From Streptomyces alanosinicus (GTDB lineage: Bacteria; Actinomycetota; Actinomycetes; Streptomycetales; Streptomycetaceae), in contig NZ_BMVG01000036.1 in assembly GCF_014650595.1 (NCBI RefSeq), positions 1 to 64,000 on the forward strand: a DNA stretch of 64,000 bases, in the 5' to 3' direction. Each line of letters begins with the position of its first letter. Positions within the stretch are counted from its first letter, which is position 1. The notes under the pieces are model-generated. The model saw only the letters and a list, made by a program, of their open reading frames with translations, was not told the DNA's origin and searched no databases. Position numbers and translations under genes: made by a program. Positions 42,706 through 51,737 of the stretch are shown here, piece after piece.

Positions 42706-43716
42706 TCAGGGGCGCAGGATCAGCCTGATCGGGTCGCCTTCCTTGGTGAGCAGGCGCTGGACGGCCTTGGCGGCGTCGTCGAGGGGGAGCACGTCGGTGA
42801 TGGAGCGCGAGAAGTCCAGCCGGCCGCCTTCGGCCAGGGCGATCAGCTGCGGGACGGCATCCTCCTCGGAGCCGTAGTGGCCGAGGATCTGGTGCTGCAG
42901 ATAGCTGAAGCGCGTGCCGTCGGTGACGGTCAGGGGCCTGTCGGTCAGCCCCACCAGGACAAGGCGTCCCTTGGGCGCGAGGACGGTCAGGGCCTGCTCG
43001 CGGACGGCGGGGACACCGGCGAAGTCGAGGGCTACCGCCAGCGCCCGGTCGCCGGTCGCGGCCAGGATCCGCTCGCGCAGCTGCGCGTCGGCCGGATCCA
43101 GCGCCAGGTCGGCGCCGAAGTCCAGGGCGCGGCGGCGGGCGGCCGGGGCGGGGTCGACGGCGATGATCGGGTAGGCCCCGACAGCGCGCAGCAGCTGGAC
43201 CGCGTGGGCCCCGAGCCCGCCCACGCCCCACACACCCACGGCTTGCGCGGGCTTGACCCCGGCAGTGGTCGTGATGGCCCCCCAGGGGGTGGAGACCGCG
43301 TCCGGGATGATCGCCCCCTGCTCGAACGGGATCGAGTCGGGCAGCCTGAACAGGGTGGCCACATCGGCCAGCGCGTACTGGGCCCAGCCGCCGTCGTAGT
43401 CGATTCCGCGGGTCAGGACCCGGCCGTCGCGGGTCTCGCCCGCCTGCAGTACGACCCGCTGGCCCGTCGTCCAGCCCGTCACGTCCGGTCCGAGCGCGGC
43501 GATGGTGCCGGCGACCTCGTGCCCGAGGGTGACGGCCTCCGCGCGCAGGTAGGCAGGGGTGAGGGTGCCGTCGATGACATGGACGTCGGACAGACACACG
43601 CCGGCGGCTTCGACTCTCACCAGTACCTGCCGGGGGCCGGGGGCGGGCCTGGGCACGTCCTCGACCGTCAGGGTGCGCGAGGGGACATGCAGCCGCGCGG
43701 CGCGCATGAGCTCCAT
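42706..43716 (-). CDS. Medium-chain alcohol dehydrogenase (zinc-type family)
   Basis: A 336-aa MDR enzyme from the ATG with GGAAGGA upstream. It has the GroES-like N-terminal domain with a Cys in AGVCLSDVHVIDG and the GHE motif (VTLGHEVAG) for the catalytic metal. The NAD(P)-binding fold follows, with VGVWGVGGLGAHAVQLL. The four Cys that bind structural zinc in classical members are absent; the usual loop reads VLQAGETRDGRVLTRG. The family oxidises alcohols or reduces aldehydes and ketones. It converges with the S53 protease gene. Substrate unknown. Confidence 0.88.
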   Translation of the reverse strand: MELMRAARLHVPSRTLTVEDVPRPAPGPRQVLVRVEAAGVCLSDVHVIDGTLTPAYLRAEAVTLGHEVAGTIAALGPDVTGWTTGQRVVLQAGETRDGRVLTRGIDYDGGWAQYALADVATLFRLPDSIPFEQGAIIPDAVSTPWGAITTTAGVKPAQAVGVWGVGGLGAHAVQLLRAVGAYPIIAVDPAPAARRRALDFGADLALDPADAQLRERILAATGDRALAVALDFAGVPAVREQALTVLAPKGRLVLVGLTDRPLTVTDGTRFSYLQHQILGHYGSEEDAVPQLIALAEGGRLDFSRSITDVLPLDDAAKAVQRLLTKEGDPIRLILRP

Positions 43717-43959
43717 GGCGGGTCCTTCCGCTGTGGTCAGTGGCTTTTGAGAGGGCAGGTCGGATATTCGAGAGGGCACAGGTCAGATATCACAGATCGT
43801 CTCGCTTTGGACCATACGACCGGTCGCTCGCCTCCGAAGCCCTGGACGCGGCCCCCGATGCCCAGGCCGACCCTTCCGATCACACCCCGCCGACACCCGA
43901 CACCCCGCGTTCGGCAACGTTTGCGAAGATAGCGGTGCCGCATCTCCAGGAGGCCTCGC

Positions 43960-44220
43960 ATGATGTCGCTCGATCTCCATCCGATCTTCCGCAACAACCA
44001 GGACATCGAACTGGCGCTGCGGCAGTTCCTCTTCAGGGCCAACCACTCGGGTGAGCCCGTCGTGGAGATCATTCCGGGCAAGGGTTCCGGGCGACTGAAG
44101 GCGCGCGTTCTCGCGTTCCTGGACCAGAAGCACATCAGGAAGCTGTACGCCCGACGTGAGGTGGACGCGGGCAACACCGGACGCATTCTTGTCTACTTCC
44201 AGTCAACAGTCGTCCGGTGA
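43960..44220 (+). CDS. Smr-domain protein (small, stand-alone)
   Basis: An 86-aa protein with AGGAGG 7 nt before the ATG. It is a single Smr domain: SLDLHPIF (the LDLH strand), helix DIELALRQFLFRA, then VVEIIPGKGSGRLKARVLAFL, matching the H-G-x-G-x-G loop with Pro replacing His, and a final strand GRILVYFQ. Smr domains, as in the C-terminus of MutS2, bind or nick branched DNA or RNA. Loss of the loop His may affect catalysis. It is 11 bp upstream of an alpha/beta hydrolase and is probably in the same transcript. Confidence 0.85.
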   Translation: MMSLDLHPIFRNNQDIELALRQFLFRANHSGEPVVEIIPGKGSGRLKARVLAFLDQKHIRKLYARREVDAGNTGRILVYFQSTVVR

Positions 44221-44231
44221 GGGAGAGACCG

Positions 44232-44930
44232 ATGCCATGGTTCGTGGATGCCGCACCCCATGCTCGCGCGTTCCATGCGCGGTATCGCCCGCAGTCGGCG
44301 CGAGCGGCCGTGATGATCCTGCACGGGGGATCGGAGGAGAGCTACAAGGCCTCGCGGTCCTGGCAGTTGGCGGCACTGCGGATGCGTTCGATCCTCAGGA
44401 CGGTCGGATCCGTGGCGGAGGTCCACGACGTCGTACGCGGCGAGGTGCGCTACCGCTATCGCGGATGGAACCGGGGCGAGCCGCTCGACGACGCCCTGCG
44501 TGCGCTCGACGAACTCGGGCGGATCGCGGGCGAGGTGCCGGTGGTTCTCATCGGCCACTCCATGGGCGGCAGAGTGGCCTTGCGCGCCGCGTCCCATCCG
44601 CGTGTCCACGGCGTGCTGGCCCTGGCGCCGTGGCTGCCGGACCACGAACCCACCGGCCAACTCGCCGGCAAGGCCATCGTGGTGATGCACGGCGACCGGG
44701 ACGGCGTGACCAGTGCCGACGCCTCCGCGGAGTACGTCGGCAGAGCCCGGACCTCAGGCGCACGCGCGGGCATGGTCCTGGTCGGACAGGGCGACCATGC
44801 GATGGCGCGGCGCTTCACCGTATGGCACCGCTCGATCGCCGACGTGGCGACGAACCTCCTTCGCCCGGAAGGGAAGAGCACCGGACTGGCCGCCGAGAGC
44901 TGCGCGAGCGAGGGTGCCGTCCTGCTGTAG
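44232..44930 (+). CDS. Alpha/beta hydrolase
   Basis: A 232-aa cytoplasmic hydrolase. The start ATG follows GGGAGAG; an upstream frame to 44217 overlaps the Smr gene. It has an oxyanion strand VMILHGGSEES, the serine nucleophile elbow IGHSMGGRVALRAA, an acid strand IVVMHGDRDGVTS and a catalytic His in VGQGDHAMARR. It probably acts as an esterase or thioesterase-like enzyme on a small ester; the substrate is unknown. It follows the Smr gene by 11 bp and converges with a phospholipase C gene, with a hairpin between. Confidence 0.85.
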   Translation: MPWFVDAAPHARAFHARYRPQSARAAVMILHGGSEESYKASRSWQLAALRMRSILRTVGSVAEVHDVVRGEVRYRYRGWNRGEPLDDALRALDELGRIAGEVPVVLIGHSMGGRVALRAASHPRVHGVLALAPWLPDHEPTGQLAGKAIVVMHGDRDGVTSADASAEYVGRARTSGARAGMVLVGQGDHAMARRFTVWHRSIADVATNLLRPEGKSTGLAAESCASEGAVLL

Positions 44931-45003
44931 GAGGCGTTCGGCTGCGTGCGGCAGGGAGAGCGAGGGCTGGTGCGGCATCTGCGATCACCGGACGCCGCAC
45001 CCC

Positions 45004-45019
45004 CGGCGCCGAAGCGCCG
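45004..45019. terminator. Hairpin between convergent hydrolase and phospholipase C genes
   Basis: CGGCGC and GCGCCG form a perfect 6-bp stem around a CGAA tetraloop. It lies 74-90 bp after the hydrolase stop and 16 bp after the phospholipase stop on the other strand. There is no U-tract, as is usual for GC-rich actinobacteria. Confidence 0.45.
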
Positions 45020-45034
45020 TGCCGCCCGTGCCGG

Positions 45035-48000
45035 TCAGTACGTCGGCAGCGGGTTCACATCCGCGCGGATGTGGTCGACCGCCCAGTACCAGTTGTTGCC
45101 GGCATTGAAGACACGCCAGGTCAGGGTCACCGAGCGGGCGCCGGCCGGGACGGCGGTGTCACGGGCGACGTAGGCGTTCTCCGCGTCCTGGCCGAGATTG
45201 TCGTTACCGCTGACAGCCGACGAGTAGTGGAGCAGCCGTACGGTGGTTCCGTCGTCGAAGACGGCGGTCAGTTCCGCCTCCTGCGGGGCCTCCTGGCGGT
45301 AGTGGGAGTCGAAGGAGACATACAACTTCCCTGCTCCAGAAGGTAGTTGGATCGCCGGGGAGACGAGTGAGGAGTCGAAACGGCCCTTGCTGGACGGCGA
45401 GCCGGTGTCGTCCCAGTCGTCCGGGTCGGCGACGGCGACGACGCCCAGCGCGCGGCTGAAGTTCCCCCGGTCCTGACCGCCGGTCTGCCACAGCCGCTTG
45501 GTGTGGAAGGTCCAGCCCTGCAGACGCGGGGTGCCCTGCGGCATGGCGGCGGCGTTGACGACCTTCCAGCCCGCCGGAGCGTTCGCCGTCCAGCCGAGGA
45601 CACCGCCCGACGTCTGCAGGGCGCCGGCGACCGACTCGAAGTCCTCGCCGAGCGGATGACCGGCGACGGACACCGCGACACGGGCACTGATCTCGCCGTC
45701 GGCCAGCACATACCGCTCGCCGGACCGGCCCCGCGCGGTGACGAGCAACCGGTGCCCGTCCCCGGTGACATCGCCGGGGACCGCGATGTCGTAGACGGCC
45801 TTCGCCGAGGCGCCGGCGGCCAGCGACGCGGGCGGCGCGGTCACGGTGCGCACCTGCCAGCCCGGCGGGACGACGGGCGCCGCCTCCAGGGCGGTGACCT
45901 TCTCCCGTGCGGTCAGCTCGACGCTGATCCTGGCGGTGTGTCCGGGGACGAGGACCGCCTCGTCGATCGTGGTGGACGCGGCGGCGAGGGTGACGGCGAC
46001 GCCGAGCGCGTCGGGCAGACCCATCGCCGGATCGGTCACACCCTGCAGCGGCGACGGGACGCGTCCGGCCCAGCGGCGCCGGAAGAACGGCTCGCCCGCG
46101 ATCCCGATCGCGAGGTCGTACCAGCCCTCGCGGGCCAGCGGAACCTGCACGCTCTGCTCCGCCCCGGCGCCCACGCGCACCTCGCGGGTGCCGCCGCCGT
46201 AGGCGAGGTCGCCGACCAGAAAGGTACGGGATCGCCGCGACCGGTTGGCCAGCCGCACCTCCGCCTGCTGTGCCCCGGTCGGCACGTCCACGACGGCCTC
46301 GGCATCGCCCGTGGCGTCCCCGCGCAGATGCCACAACTGCCCGTCAGGGCCGTGTACGCGGAGGTCATAACCAATGTCGCCGACGCTCCAGGTGTCGGAC
46401 AGCGTCGTTCCGGCGGACAGGGTGTAGTGCTTCGGCACGGTGCCGGGCTCGGGATACACCTGGAGGACGGCGCCCTGCCGGCCCTGGTTGGCGAAGTCCA
46501 GCGTGAGGGCGCCGCCCCGCAGCCGGGGGCGGAGGGTCAGGTGGTACGGCACGGGCCGCGAGGTGCGGGTGCCGCGCTGCTGCGCCGGGAACACCTGCGG
46601 TTCGGGCACGGTCGGCGCCGGGCGGCTGCCGGAGTCCATGACCTTCTGCCGGTTGCCCGAGGTGTCGGGCAGCGCCGGCCAGTCGGGGTCCTGGCCACTG
46701 AAGTCGAAGACCTCCGTCAGATCACCGGTGATCTCCCGGCGCCAGGCGCTGATGTTGGGCTCGTGGACGCCGAACCGCTGCTCCAGGAACTGCAGGACGG
46801 AGGTGTGGTCGTACACCGTCGAGCAGACCGCACCGCCCCGGGTCCACGGCGAGACCACGATCATCGGCACCCGCATGCCGAGTCCCAGCGGGAACGGCCC
46901 CGCGGTCTGCGTCTCGCCGGCGGGCAGGGTGTCCGACCAGGTGATGCTGCCGTCGGCGGCCTTGGTGAGGTACTGGCCCAGCTGGTTGACGGGCCGGTAG
47001 TAGGTGCCGGCGCCCTTGGCGACGCGGACCACGACCTCGCCGTCCGTGGAGACCGTGGACCGGCCGCGCTGCGGGGAGACCGGCGGCTGCGGGGAGACCA
47101 GATGGTCGAAGAAGCCGCCGTGCTCGTCGTAGTTGAGGATGAACGCCGTCTTCGCGAAGACCTCCGGCTTGTCGGCGAGCGCCGACAGCAGCCGCGCGGT
47201 GAGGTTCTCGCCGTCCGGCGGGGCGTAGTCGGCGTGCTCGGACAGGGCCGCGGGCGCCACGATCCAGGACACCTGGGGCAGCGCGTCGGCGGCGACATCG
47301 GCCGCGAAGGCCGCGACGAGCGCGTCGCCCATCTTCCATGGATTGCCCTGGTCCAGCACGGAGCCGACCCGCTTCATACCGCGCTCGTAGAGGGCCTCGC
47401 CGGGCTTGGCCTTGCGGAAGGCGGTGAACCAGGCGAGCGCGTTGTCGTCGAAGTTCTCCTGCGCCTGGTACGTCTTCCAGCTGATCCCCGCCGTCTGCAG
47501 CCGCTCGGCGTACGTCGTCCACTCGAAGCCCGGCTCGGAGTTGTCGATGACCACCTGCTCGCGGACCGTGCCGCCGCTGGTGCCCGTCATGAAGTGCTCG
47601 CGGTTGGGGTTGGTGGAGGTCTCCATCGAGCAGTAGTAGCTGTCGCAGATGGTGAAGACCGAGGCCAGCGCGTTGTAGAAGGGCATGTCGGCGGGTGCGT
47701 AGTAGCCCTGGCCCAGCCAGCCGCTGCCGCGCCGGGTGACGTAGCCGTCGGCCCGGCCCTCGTTGCGGGCGTTGAGGGAGTCGCCGAACCCGAAGGCGGG
47801 GGCGCCCTGCTGGTAGGCGTTGGTGTGCGCGGCGTTCATCGGGAACGGCGCGAGCCAGCCCTCGGGGCGGGAGGGGTCGGGCTGGTAGAAGACCGGCTTG
47901 CCGTTGACACCGCGCACCGCGGTGCGGTCACCGAAGCCGCGGACTCCCTGCATGGTGCCGAAGTAGTGGTCGAACGCCCGGTTCTCCTGCATGAAGATCA

Positions 48001-48145
48001 CGACGTGTTCGATGTCGTCGAGCGTGCCGGCCCGCACCGGGGCGGCGAGTGCGGTGCGCAGGCTCAGCGGCAGGGCGGCCAGCGCACCGGCGGCCACGGC
48101 GCCGCCGAGCAGGATGCGGCGGGAGACTTCCGCTCTCGCATTCAT
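45035..48145 (-). CDS. Tat-exported phospholipase C with long C-terminal extension
   Basis: A 1036-aa phosphoesterase. The N-terminus carries a twin-arginine signal (SRRILLGGAVAAGALAALPL). The catalytic domain (~45-520) has IEHVVIFMQENRAFDHYFGT (metal/nucleophile region of the AcpA/PLC superfamily), TAFILNYDEHGGFFDH and MIVVSPWTRGG. It is followed by two PLC C-terminal domains (YHLTLRPRLRGGALTLDFAN) and a further ~300-residue part made of bacterial-Ig-like and lectin/sandwich-like segments (VSFDSHYRQEAPQEAELTAV). It probably releases diacylglycerol from phospholipids outside the cell. It is much longer than the neighbouring paralogue. Transcription would be from the 48146-48414 gap. Confidence 0.88.
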   Translation of the reverse strand: MNARAEVSRRILLGGAVAAGALAALPLSLRTALAAPVRAGTLDDIEHVVIFMQENRAFDHYFGTMQGVRGFGDRTAVRGVNGKPVFYQPDPSRPEGWLAPFPMNAAHTNAYQQGAPAFGFGDSLNARNEGRADGYVTRRGSGWLGQGYYAPADMPFYNALASVFTICDSYYCSMETSTNPNREHFMTGTSGGTVREQVVIDNSEPGFEWTTYAERLQTAGISWKTYQAQENFDDNALAWFTAFRKAKPGEALYERGMKRVGSVLDQGNPWKMGDALVAAFAADVAADALPQVSWIVAPAALSEHADYAPPDGENLTARLLSALADKPEVFAKTAFILNYDEHGGFFDHLVSPQPPVSPQRGRSTVSTDGEVVVRVAKGAGTYYRPVNQLGQYLTKAADGSITWSDTLPAGETQTAGPFPLGLGMRVPMIVVSPWTRGGAVCSTVYDHTSVLQFLEQRFGVHEPNISAWRREITGDLTEVFDFSGQDPDWPALPDTSGNRQKVMDSGSRPAPTVPEPQVFPAQQRGTRTSRPVPYHLTLRPRLRGGALTLDFANQGRQGAVLQVYPEPGTVPKHYTLSAGTTLSDTWSVGDIGYDLRVHGPDGQLWHLRGDATGDAEAVVDVPTGAQQAEVRLANRSRRSRTFLVGDLAYGGGTREVRVGAGAEQSVQVPLAREGWYDLAIGIAGEPFFRRRWAGRVPSPLQGVTDPAMGLPDALGVAVTLAAASTTIDEAVLVPGHTARISVELTAREKVTALEAAPVVPPGWQVRTVTAPPASLAAGASAKAVYDIAVPGDVTGDGHRLLVTARGRSGERYVLADGEISARVAVSVAGHPLGEDFESVAGALQTSGGVLGWTANAPAGWKVVNAAAMPQGTPRLQGWTFHTKRLWQTGGQDRGNFSRALGVVAVADPDDWDDTGSPSSKGRFDSSLVSPAIQLPSGAGKLYVSFDSHYRQEAPQEAELTAVFDDGTTVRLLHYSSAVSGNDNLGQDAENAYVARDTAVPAGARSVTLTWRVFNAGNNWYWAVDHIRADVNPLPTY

Positions 48146-48414
48146 AGGTCGATGTCTCACTTCTCGCGTCGAGGAGGGTGCCGACGGCCCCCCGACGGCG
48201 CTGGGCACCGACTCGGGGGCCATTTGGGCTAGACCCGTGATGATTACGTGATCTGGGCGGCCGGAAAAGGCGAGCCGGGCGAAGGGAGGATGACCGGATG
48301 CCGACGGGATGGTTGCGTGCGCCGCGGGAGGGCCGTCGAGCGGGCGGGCGACGTGACGGAGCCCGGTCGACGGTGGTCGGCCGGGCTCCCGGGATCAGGC
48401 GATCCGCGAGGGTG

Positions 48415-49842
48415 TCACACGTGCGGGCGGTGGCCGCTTTCCTGGTTCGGGAAGGTCTGGTCGGCTCCGGGCAGCTTCGGCTTCGGCAGCGTCGCCACCT
48501 CCTCCTTCGCCTTCTCCAGCTGCTGTGCGGTGTCGTCGGGGAGCTGGGGCGGGCGAGGACTGGCGTCCGCGAAGCGGAACGCGGTGGTGAGATCGCCGAA
48601 GGTGGTGCGCCGCCACTCGCTGATGTTCGGCTCCTTCACCCCCGTGAACCGTTCCAGGAACTGCAGGGCCGAGGTGTGGTCGAAGGCCTCTGACGCGACC
48701 CAACCACCCACGGTCCAGGGCGAGATGATGATGGCGGGGACACGGAAACCGCCACCGATCGGCAGGCCTTGGATGTACTCGCCCGCCGTGCCCACGGGCG
48801 GGGTGGGCGGGGGCACATGGTCGAACAGGCCGTCGTTCTCGTCGTAGTTGAGGATGAAGGCGGTCTTGCTCCACACCGCGGGGTTGGCCGCGATCGCCTC
48901 GATCTTCGAGGCCACGAAGTCGGCGCCGGCCGCCGGAAGGTAGTCGGGGTGCTCCGACTGGTAGCCCGTCGGGATGATCCAGCTCACGGCCGGCAGGCGG
49001 TCGTTGCGGGCGTCTTCCTCGAAGGTGCCCGCAGGCTGCGGACGCACGCCTCGCTCGAAGAGGGGAGAGCCGGGTAGCGCGTTCTTGAAGGTGGCGAACT
49101 GCTCCAGCAGGTTGCAGCCGTAGTCGTCGTCCTGCTGGTACACCTTCCAGCTGACCCCGGCCGCCTGCAGCCGCTCGGCGTACGTCGTCCAGCGGTACGG
49201 CGTCGGCGCGACGTTGCTGATGATCGGGCCGCCGTGGGTGCCGGCCGGGTCGATCGTGCCGGTCATCCACATCAGGCGGTTGGGCCAGGTGGGGCCGAAC
49301 ACCGAGCAGTAGTAGTTGTCGCAGATGGTGAAGGCCTCGGCGAGCGCGAACTGGAACGGGATGTCCTCGCGCGTGTAGTAGCCCATCACATAGGGGCCGT
49401 TGACACCGTCGGCCCTGCGGTGGGCGGGCAGCCACTGGTCCATCTTGCCGCCGTTCCACGCTTGGTGCTGCACGGCCCAGGCGTGGCTGGTGGACGGGAT
49501 GGCCTGGGCGCTCGACGTGTGGGTGTCGAGGTGGAAGGGCAGCAGATAGCCCTTGGGGTTCCTGGCATCGGGCTGGAAGAAGACGGAGCGCCCGGTACCG
49601 AGCCTGAGGGCGTCCGGGTCGCTGAAGCCCCGGACGCCCGACAGGGTGCCGAAGTAGTGGTCGAACGACCGGTTCTCCTGCATCAGCATGACCACATGCT
49701 CGATGTCCTGCAGTGATCCGTTCGGGGGAGGCCCGGCGGCGACGGCCCTCTGGATGCTCGGCGGGAGGAGGGAGAGAGCCGCGGTGGCGCCCAGCGCGCC
49801 TGCGGCCGAACCAAGTAGTCTACGGCGTGTCAACTCAGCCAT
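48415..49842 (-). CDS. Tat-exported phospholipase C
   Basis: A 475-aa phosphoesterase without the long C-terminal part. It has ATG with AAAGGG upstream and a Tat signal MAELTRRRLLGSAAGALGA. The core is IEHVVMLMQENRSFDHYFGT (residues ~45-65), TICDNYYCSVFGPTWPNRLM, FILNYDENDGLFDHV and AIIISPWTVGG. The active-site patterns match the larger neighbour at 45035-48145, yet the two are far from identical, so this is an old tandem pair. Its position upstream, with its own 49.9-kb promoter region and a 269-bp gap between, suggests separate transcription. In Streptomyces such genes often respond to phosphate starvation; no clear PHO box was found. Confidence 0.88.
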   Translation of the reverse strand: MAELTRRRLLGSAAGALGATAALSLLPPSIQRAVAAGPPPNGSLQDIEHVVMLMQENRSFDHYFGTLSGVRGFSDPDALRLGTGRSVFFQPDARNPKGYLLPFHLDTHTSSAQAIPSTSHAWAVQHQAWNGGKMDQWLPAHRRADGVNGPYVMGYYTREDIPFQFALAEAFTICDNYYCSVFGPTWPNRLMWMTGTIDPAGTHGGPIISNVAPTPYRWTTYAERLQAAGVSWKVYQQDDDYGCNLLEQFATFKNALPGSPLFERGVRPQPAGTFEEDARNDRLPAVSWIIPTGYQSEHPDYLPAAGADFVASKIEAIAANPAVWSKTAFILNYDENDGLFDHVPPPTPPVGTAGEYIQGLPIGGGFRVPAIIISPWTVGGWVASEAFDHTSALQFLERFTGVKEPNISEWRRTTFGDLTTAFRFADASPRPPQLPDDTAQQLEKAKEEVATLPKPKLPGADQTFPNQESGHRPHV

Positions 49843-50138
49843 GACGGCCCTTTCTTGAGCGTGAGAAGCGCTCCGGAGTGACGGCCGGCCCGGCGGAAGG
49901 TGGGCCTCCATTCACCTTCGCGCGCAGGGGCGGGTCCCATCAGGGAGGGACCGTGAACATGCGCCCAACGCGCGGGAAGGGGTTGGCCAAGCTGTGACAT
50001 TCAACGCCTGTACGTTGCACGGATGTTGCCCTGCGTTGATAAACAATGGCCGAACGGCTGTGCCTGGGCGGCACCGGACGACGGCTATCCAACTCCTTGG
50101 CCAGGGCCTGCCCCATGACCGACCCCTGGCCACGAGGT

Positions 50139-50284
50139 CCGACAAACCCGCGGAGTGGGTGCTCGTCCAGTCCGGCGACAACTACTCCGGCTACGCGATC
50201 TGCGTCAAGCCGCACGAGGACATCGCCAACCTGAAGTACGGCTGGGTCTTCAACGACGCGGCCGAGAGCGCCAAGACCGTCGCC
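50139..50284 (+). pseudogene. Fragment of an unrecognised protein fused into a deacetylase remnant
   Basis: One frame reads ATRSDKPAEWVLVQSGDNYS, then GYAICVKPHEDIANLKYGW and VFNDAAESAKTV with a compositional pattern of a folded protein, but there is no start codon and the sequence stops where the PIG-L-like frame takes over. It is presumably the C-terminal part of a gene whose beginning is lost. The remaining 49843-50138 stretch holds the promoter region of the phospholipase (a GGTCCC/GGGACC palindrome at about 49935-49954) and no gene. Confidence 0.4.
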
Positions 50285-51030
50285 AGGGCGTCTTCGCGCA
50301 CCCCGGCGACGAGGCGCTGCTCGCTGGTGGGGTGCTCGCCCAGCACGCCGCCCGTGGTGCGCGCACTGCGGTCGTCACCGCCACCTGGGCCGCCGACAGC
50401 CGTCGGACACCCGAACTCGCCGGTTCCCTGGACAAGTTGGGTGCGAACGAACCACGCATGCTCGGTTACGCCGATGCCCGCGATCCGTCCTCCGCTCCCG
50501 GCCGGGCCCGACTCGTCGACACGTCGATCGACGAAGCCGTGGGTCAACTCGCGGGCCATCTACGGGAGTTCCGCCCCGACATCGTGGTGACCCACGATGC
50601 GCTGGGCCAGTTGACCGGTCATCCAGACCACCGCCCTACCCACCAGATCACCCTCCTCGCCTGTGCGGCCGCAGGGCTCGCGCTCCTCTACCCGGAGGCC
50701 GGGGACCCCTGGCAGCCCCGCGCCCTGTATGCGGCCACCCACCCCGAGAGCGGGGTCGGCGAACTGGGATCGCTGCGGGCGGGGGTCGGCAAGAGCGTGC
50801 TCTGCGTTCCGGACACGTACGTGACTGCGGTCGTGGACGTGCGCGCATGGGCCCACGCGAAGTGGCGCGCGATCCTCGCGCACCAGGGTGAGGTCGCGCG
50901 TGAGCGTTCTCTGCCGGGCATCCTGGCCAGGCTCCCCGAGGAGACGCGCAACAAGATCATCGGCACCGAGTACTTCACACGGCTGGCACCCGGCTTCGTC
51001 AGTGGCCACTGCCCGGCACTCGCGGTATGA
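50285..51030 (+). pseudogene. PIG-L-type deacetylase remnant with altered active site
   Basis: The region encodes most of a PIG-L/LmbE (MshB-like) deacetylase: GVFAHPGDEALLAGGVLAQH, ARTAVVTATWAADSRR, FRPDIVVTHDALGQLTGHPD followed by HRPTH. It lacks a family-like start and runs in frame from unrelated upstream sequence. The key motif, normally HPDDE, reads HPGDE. The codon GGC at 50305-50307 replaces the expected GAC, removing the catalytic Asp while keeping the zinc-binding residues. Intact members remove N-acetyl groups from GlcNAc-type substrates. Truncation plus motif loss argue for a pseudogene, though a zinc-binding protein without catalysis is possible. Confidence 0.65.
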
Positions 51031-51145
51031 CAGCGCAGCGCACCGTCAGGGGCGGTAGCCAACACCAGGCTCCGTCTCGACGCGCCGCACGCCACCGCCC
51101 TGCTGCGGGGGGGGGCTTGTCATAGGGGGGAGCCTCAGTTCGGTG

Positions 51146-51640
51146 TCATCTCGGTGTCAGAGGGAAGAGCATGCAACTGCTGGTGGCATGGGCCAGCAGG
51201 TGGCCCTCGGAGTCGAGCAGGTCGGCCTGTGCGAGAGCGGTGCGGCGGCCGTGGTGGAGGACGGTGCCCACGGCGCGGACCTTGCCGGTGTCGACGGTGA
51301 TCGGACGCAGGAACTTCACGTTCAGGTCGAGCGAGGTGTATCCCATGCCCGCCGGCAGCACGGACTGCACGGCACAGCCCGCGGCCGAGTCGAGGAGAGT
51401 GGCGTAGACCCCGCCATGGACACTCCCGATGGGGTTGTAGTGCTCCTCGCCCGGCTCCAGGGTGAACGCGGCCCGGGCGAACTCGACCTGTTCGAGGGCG
51501 AATCCGAGGGCTGCGGCGATGGGCGGGGCGGGCAGACGTCCGCTCAGCATGCCCCGCAGGAAGTCGAGACCGCTCTCCTCGCCGACAGCGGCCGCGGAAA
51601 CACTCGGATCCTGCCACTCGAACGTCCGTGACCTTGTCAT
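51146..51640 (-). CDS. PaaI-type hotdog-fold thioesterase
   Basis: A 164-aa protein. LDFLRGMLSGRLPAPPIAAA is the typical lead-in, then the hotdog core NPIGSVHGGVYATLLDSAAG, in which HGG and the Asp of LLDSA form the active site. TSLDLNVKFLRPITVDTGKV and ALAQADLLDSEGHLLAHATS complete the sheet. These enzymes cleave acyl-CoA, often aromatic or phenylacetyl-type, in the cytoplasm. It is divergent from an HxlR regulator across a 97-bp gap with an inverted repeat, so it is the probable regulated gene. Confidence 0.87.
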   Translation of the reverse strand: MTRSRTFEWQDPSVSAAAVGEESGLDFLRGMLSGRLPAPPIAAALGFALEQVEFARAAFTLEPGEEHYNPIGSVHGGVYATLLDSAAGCAVQSVLPAGMGYTSLDLNVKFLRPITVDTGKVRAVGTVLHHGRRTALAQADLLDSEGHLLAHATSSCMLFPLTPR

Positions 51641-51686
51641 GGCCCTTGTCCCTCTTCCTCCCCGGCTGACTTTACAATCCGAAGCT

Positions 51687-51706
51687 AGCCAGGCAGACCT
51701 CTGGCT
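51687..51706. promoter_or_regulatory. Inverted repeat between thioesterase and HxlR genes
   Basis: AGCCAG (51687-51692) and CTGGCT (51701-51706) around an 8-bp spacer, located in the 97-bp divergent promoter region. TACGAT at 51726-51731 lies 6 bp before the HxlR ATG, consistent with a leaderless transcript. Binding by HxlR is inferred. Confidence 0.5.
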
Positions 51707-51737
51707 GTCAATGCCGAAGCCAGCCTACGATGGCTGC

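Noticed and set aside
45503..48232. 909-aa plus-strand frame opposite the large phospholipase
   Set aside because: No domain, and Arg/Gly/Val composition typical of antisense frames.
49905..49930. Possible PHO box (ATTCACCTTCG) upstream of the smaller phospholipase
   Set aside because: Only one unit and in the opposite orientation; phosphate control is not supported by the sequence.
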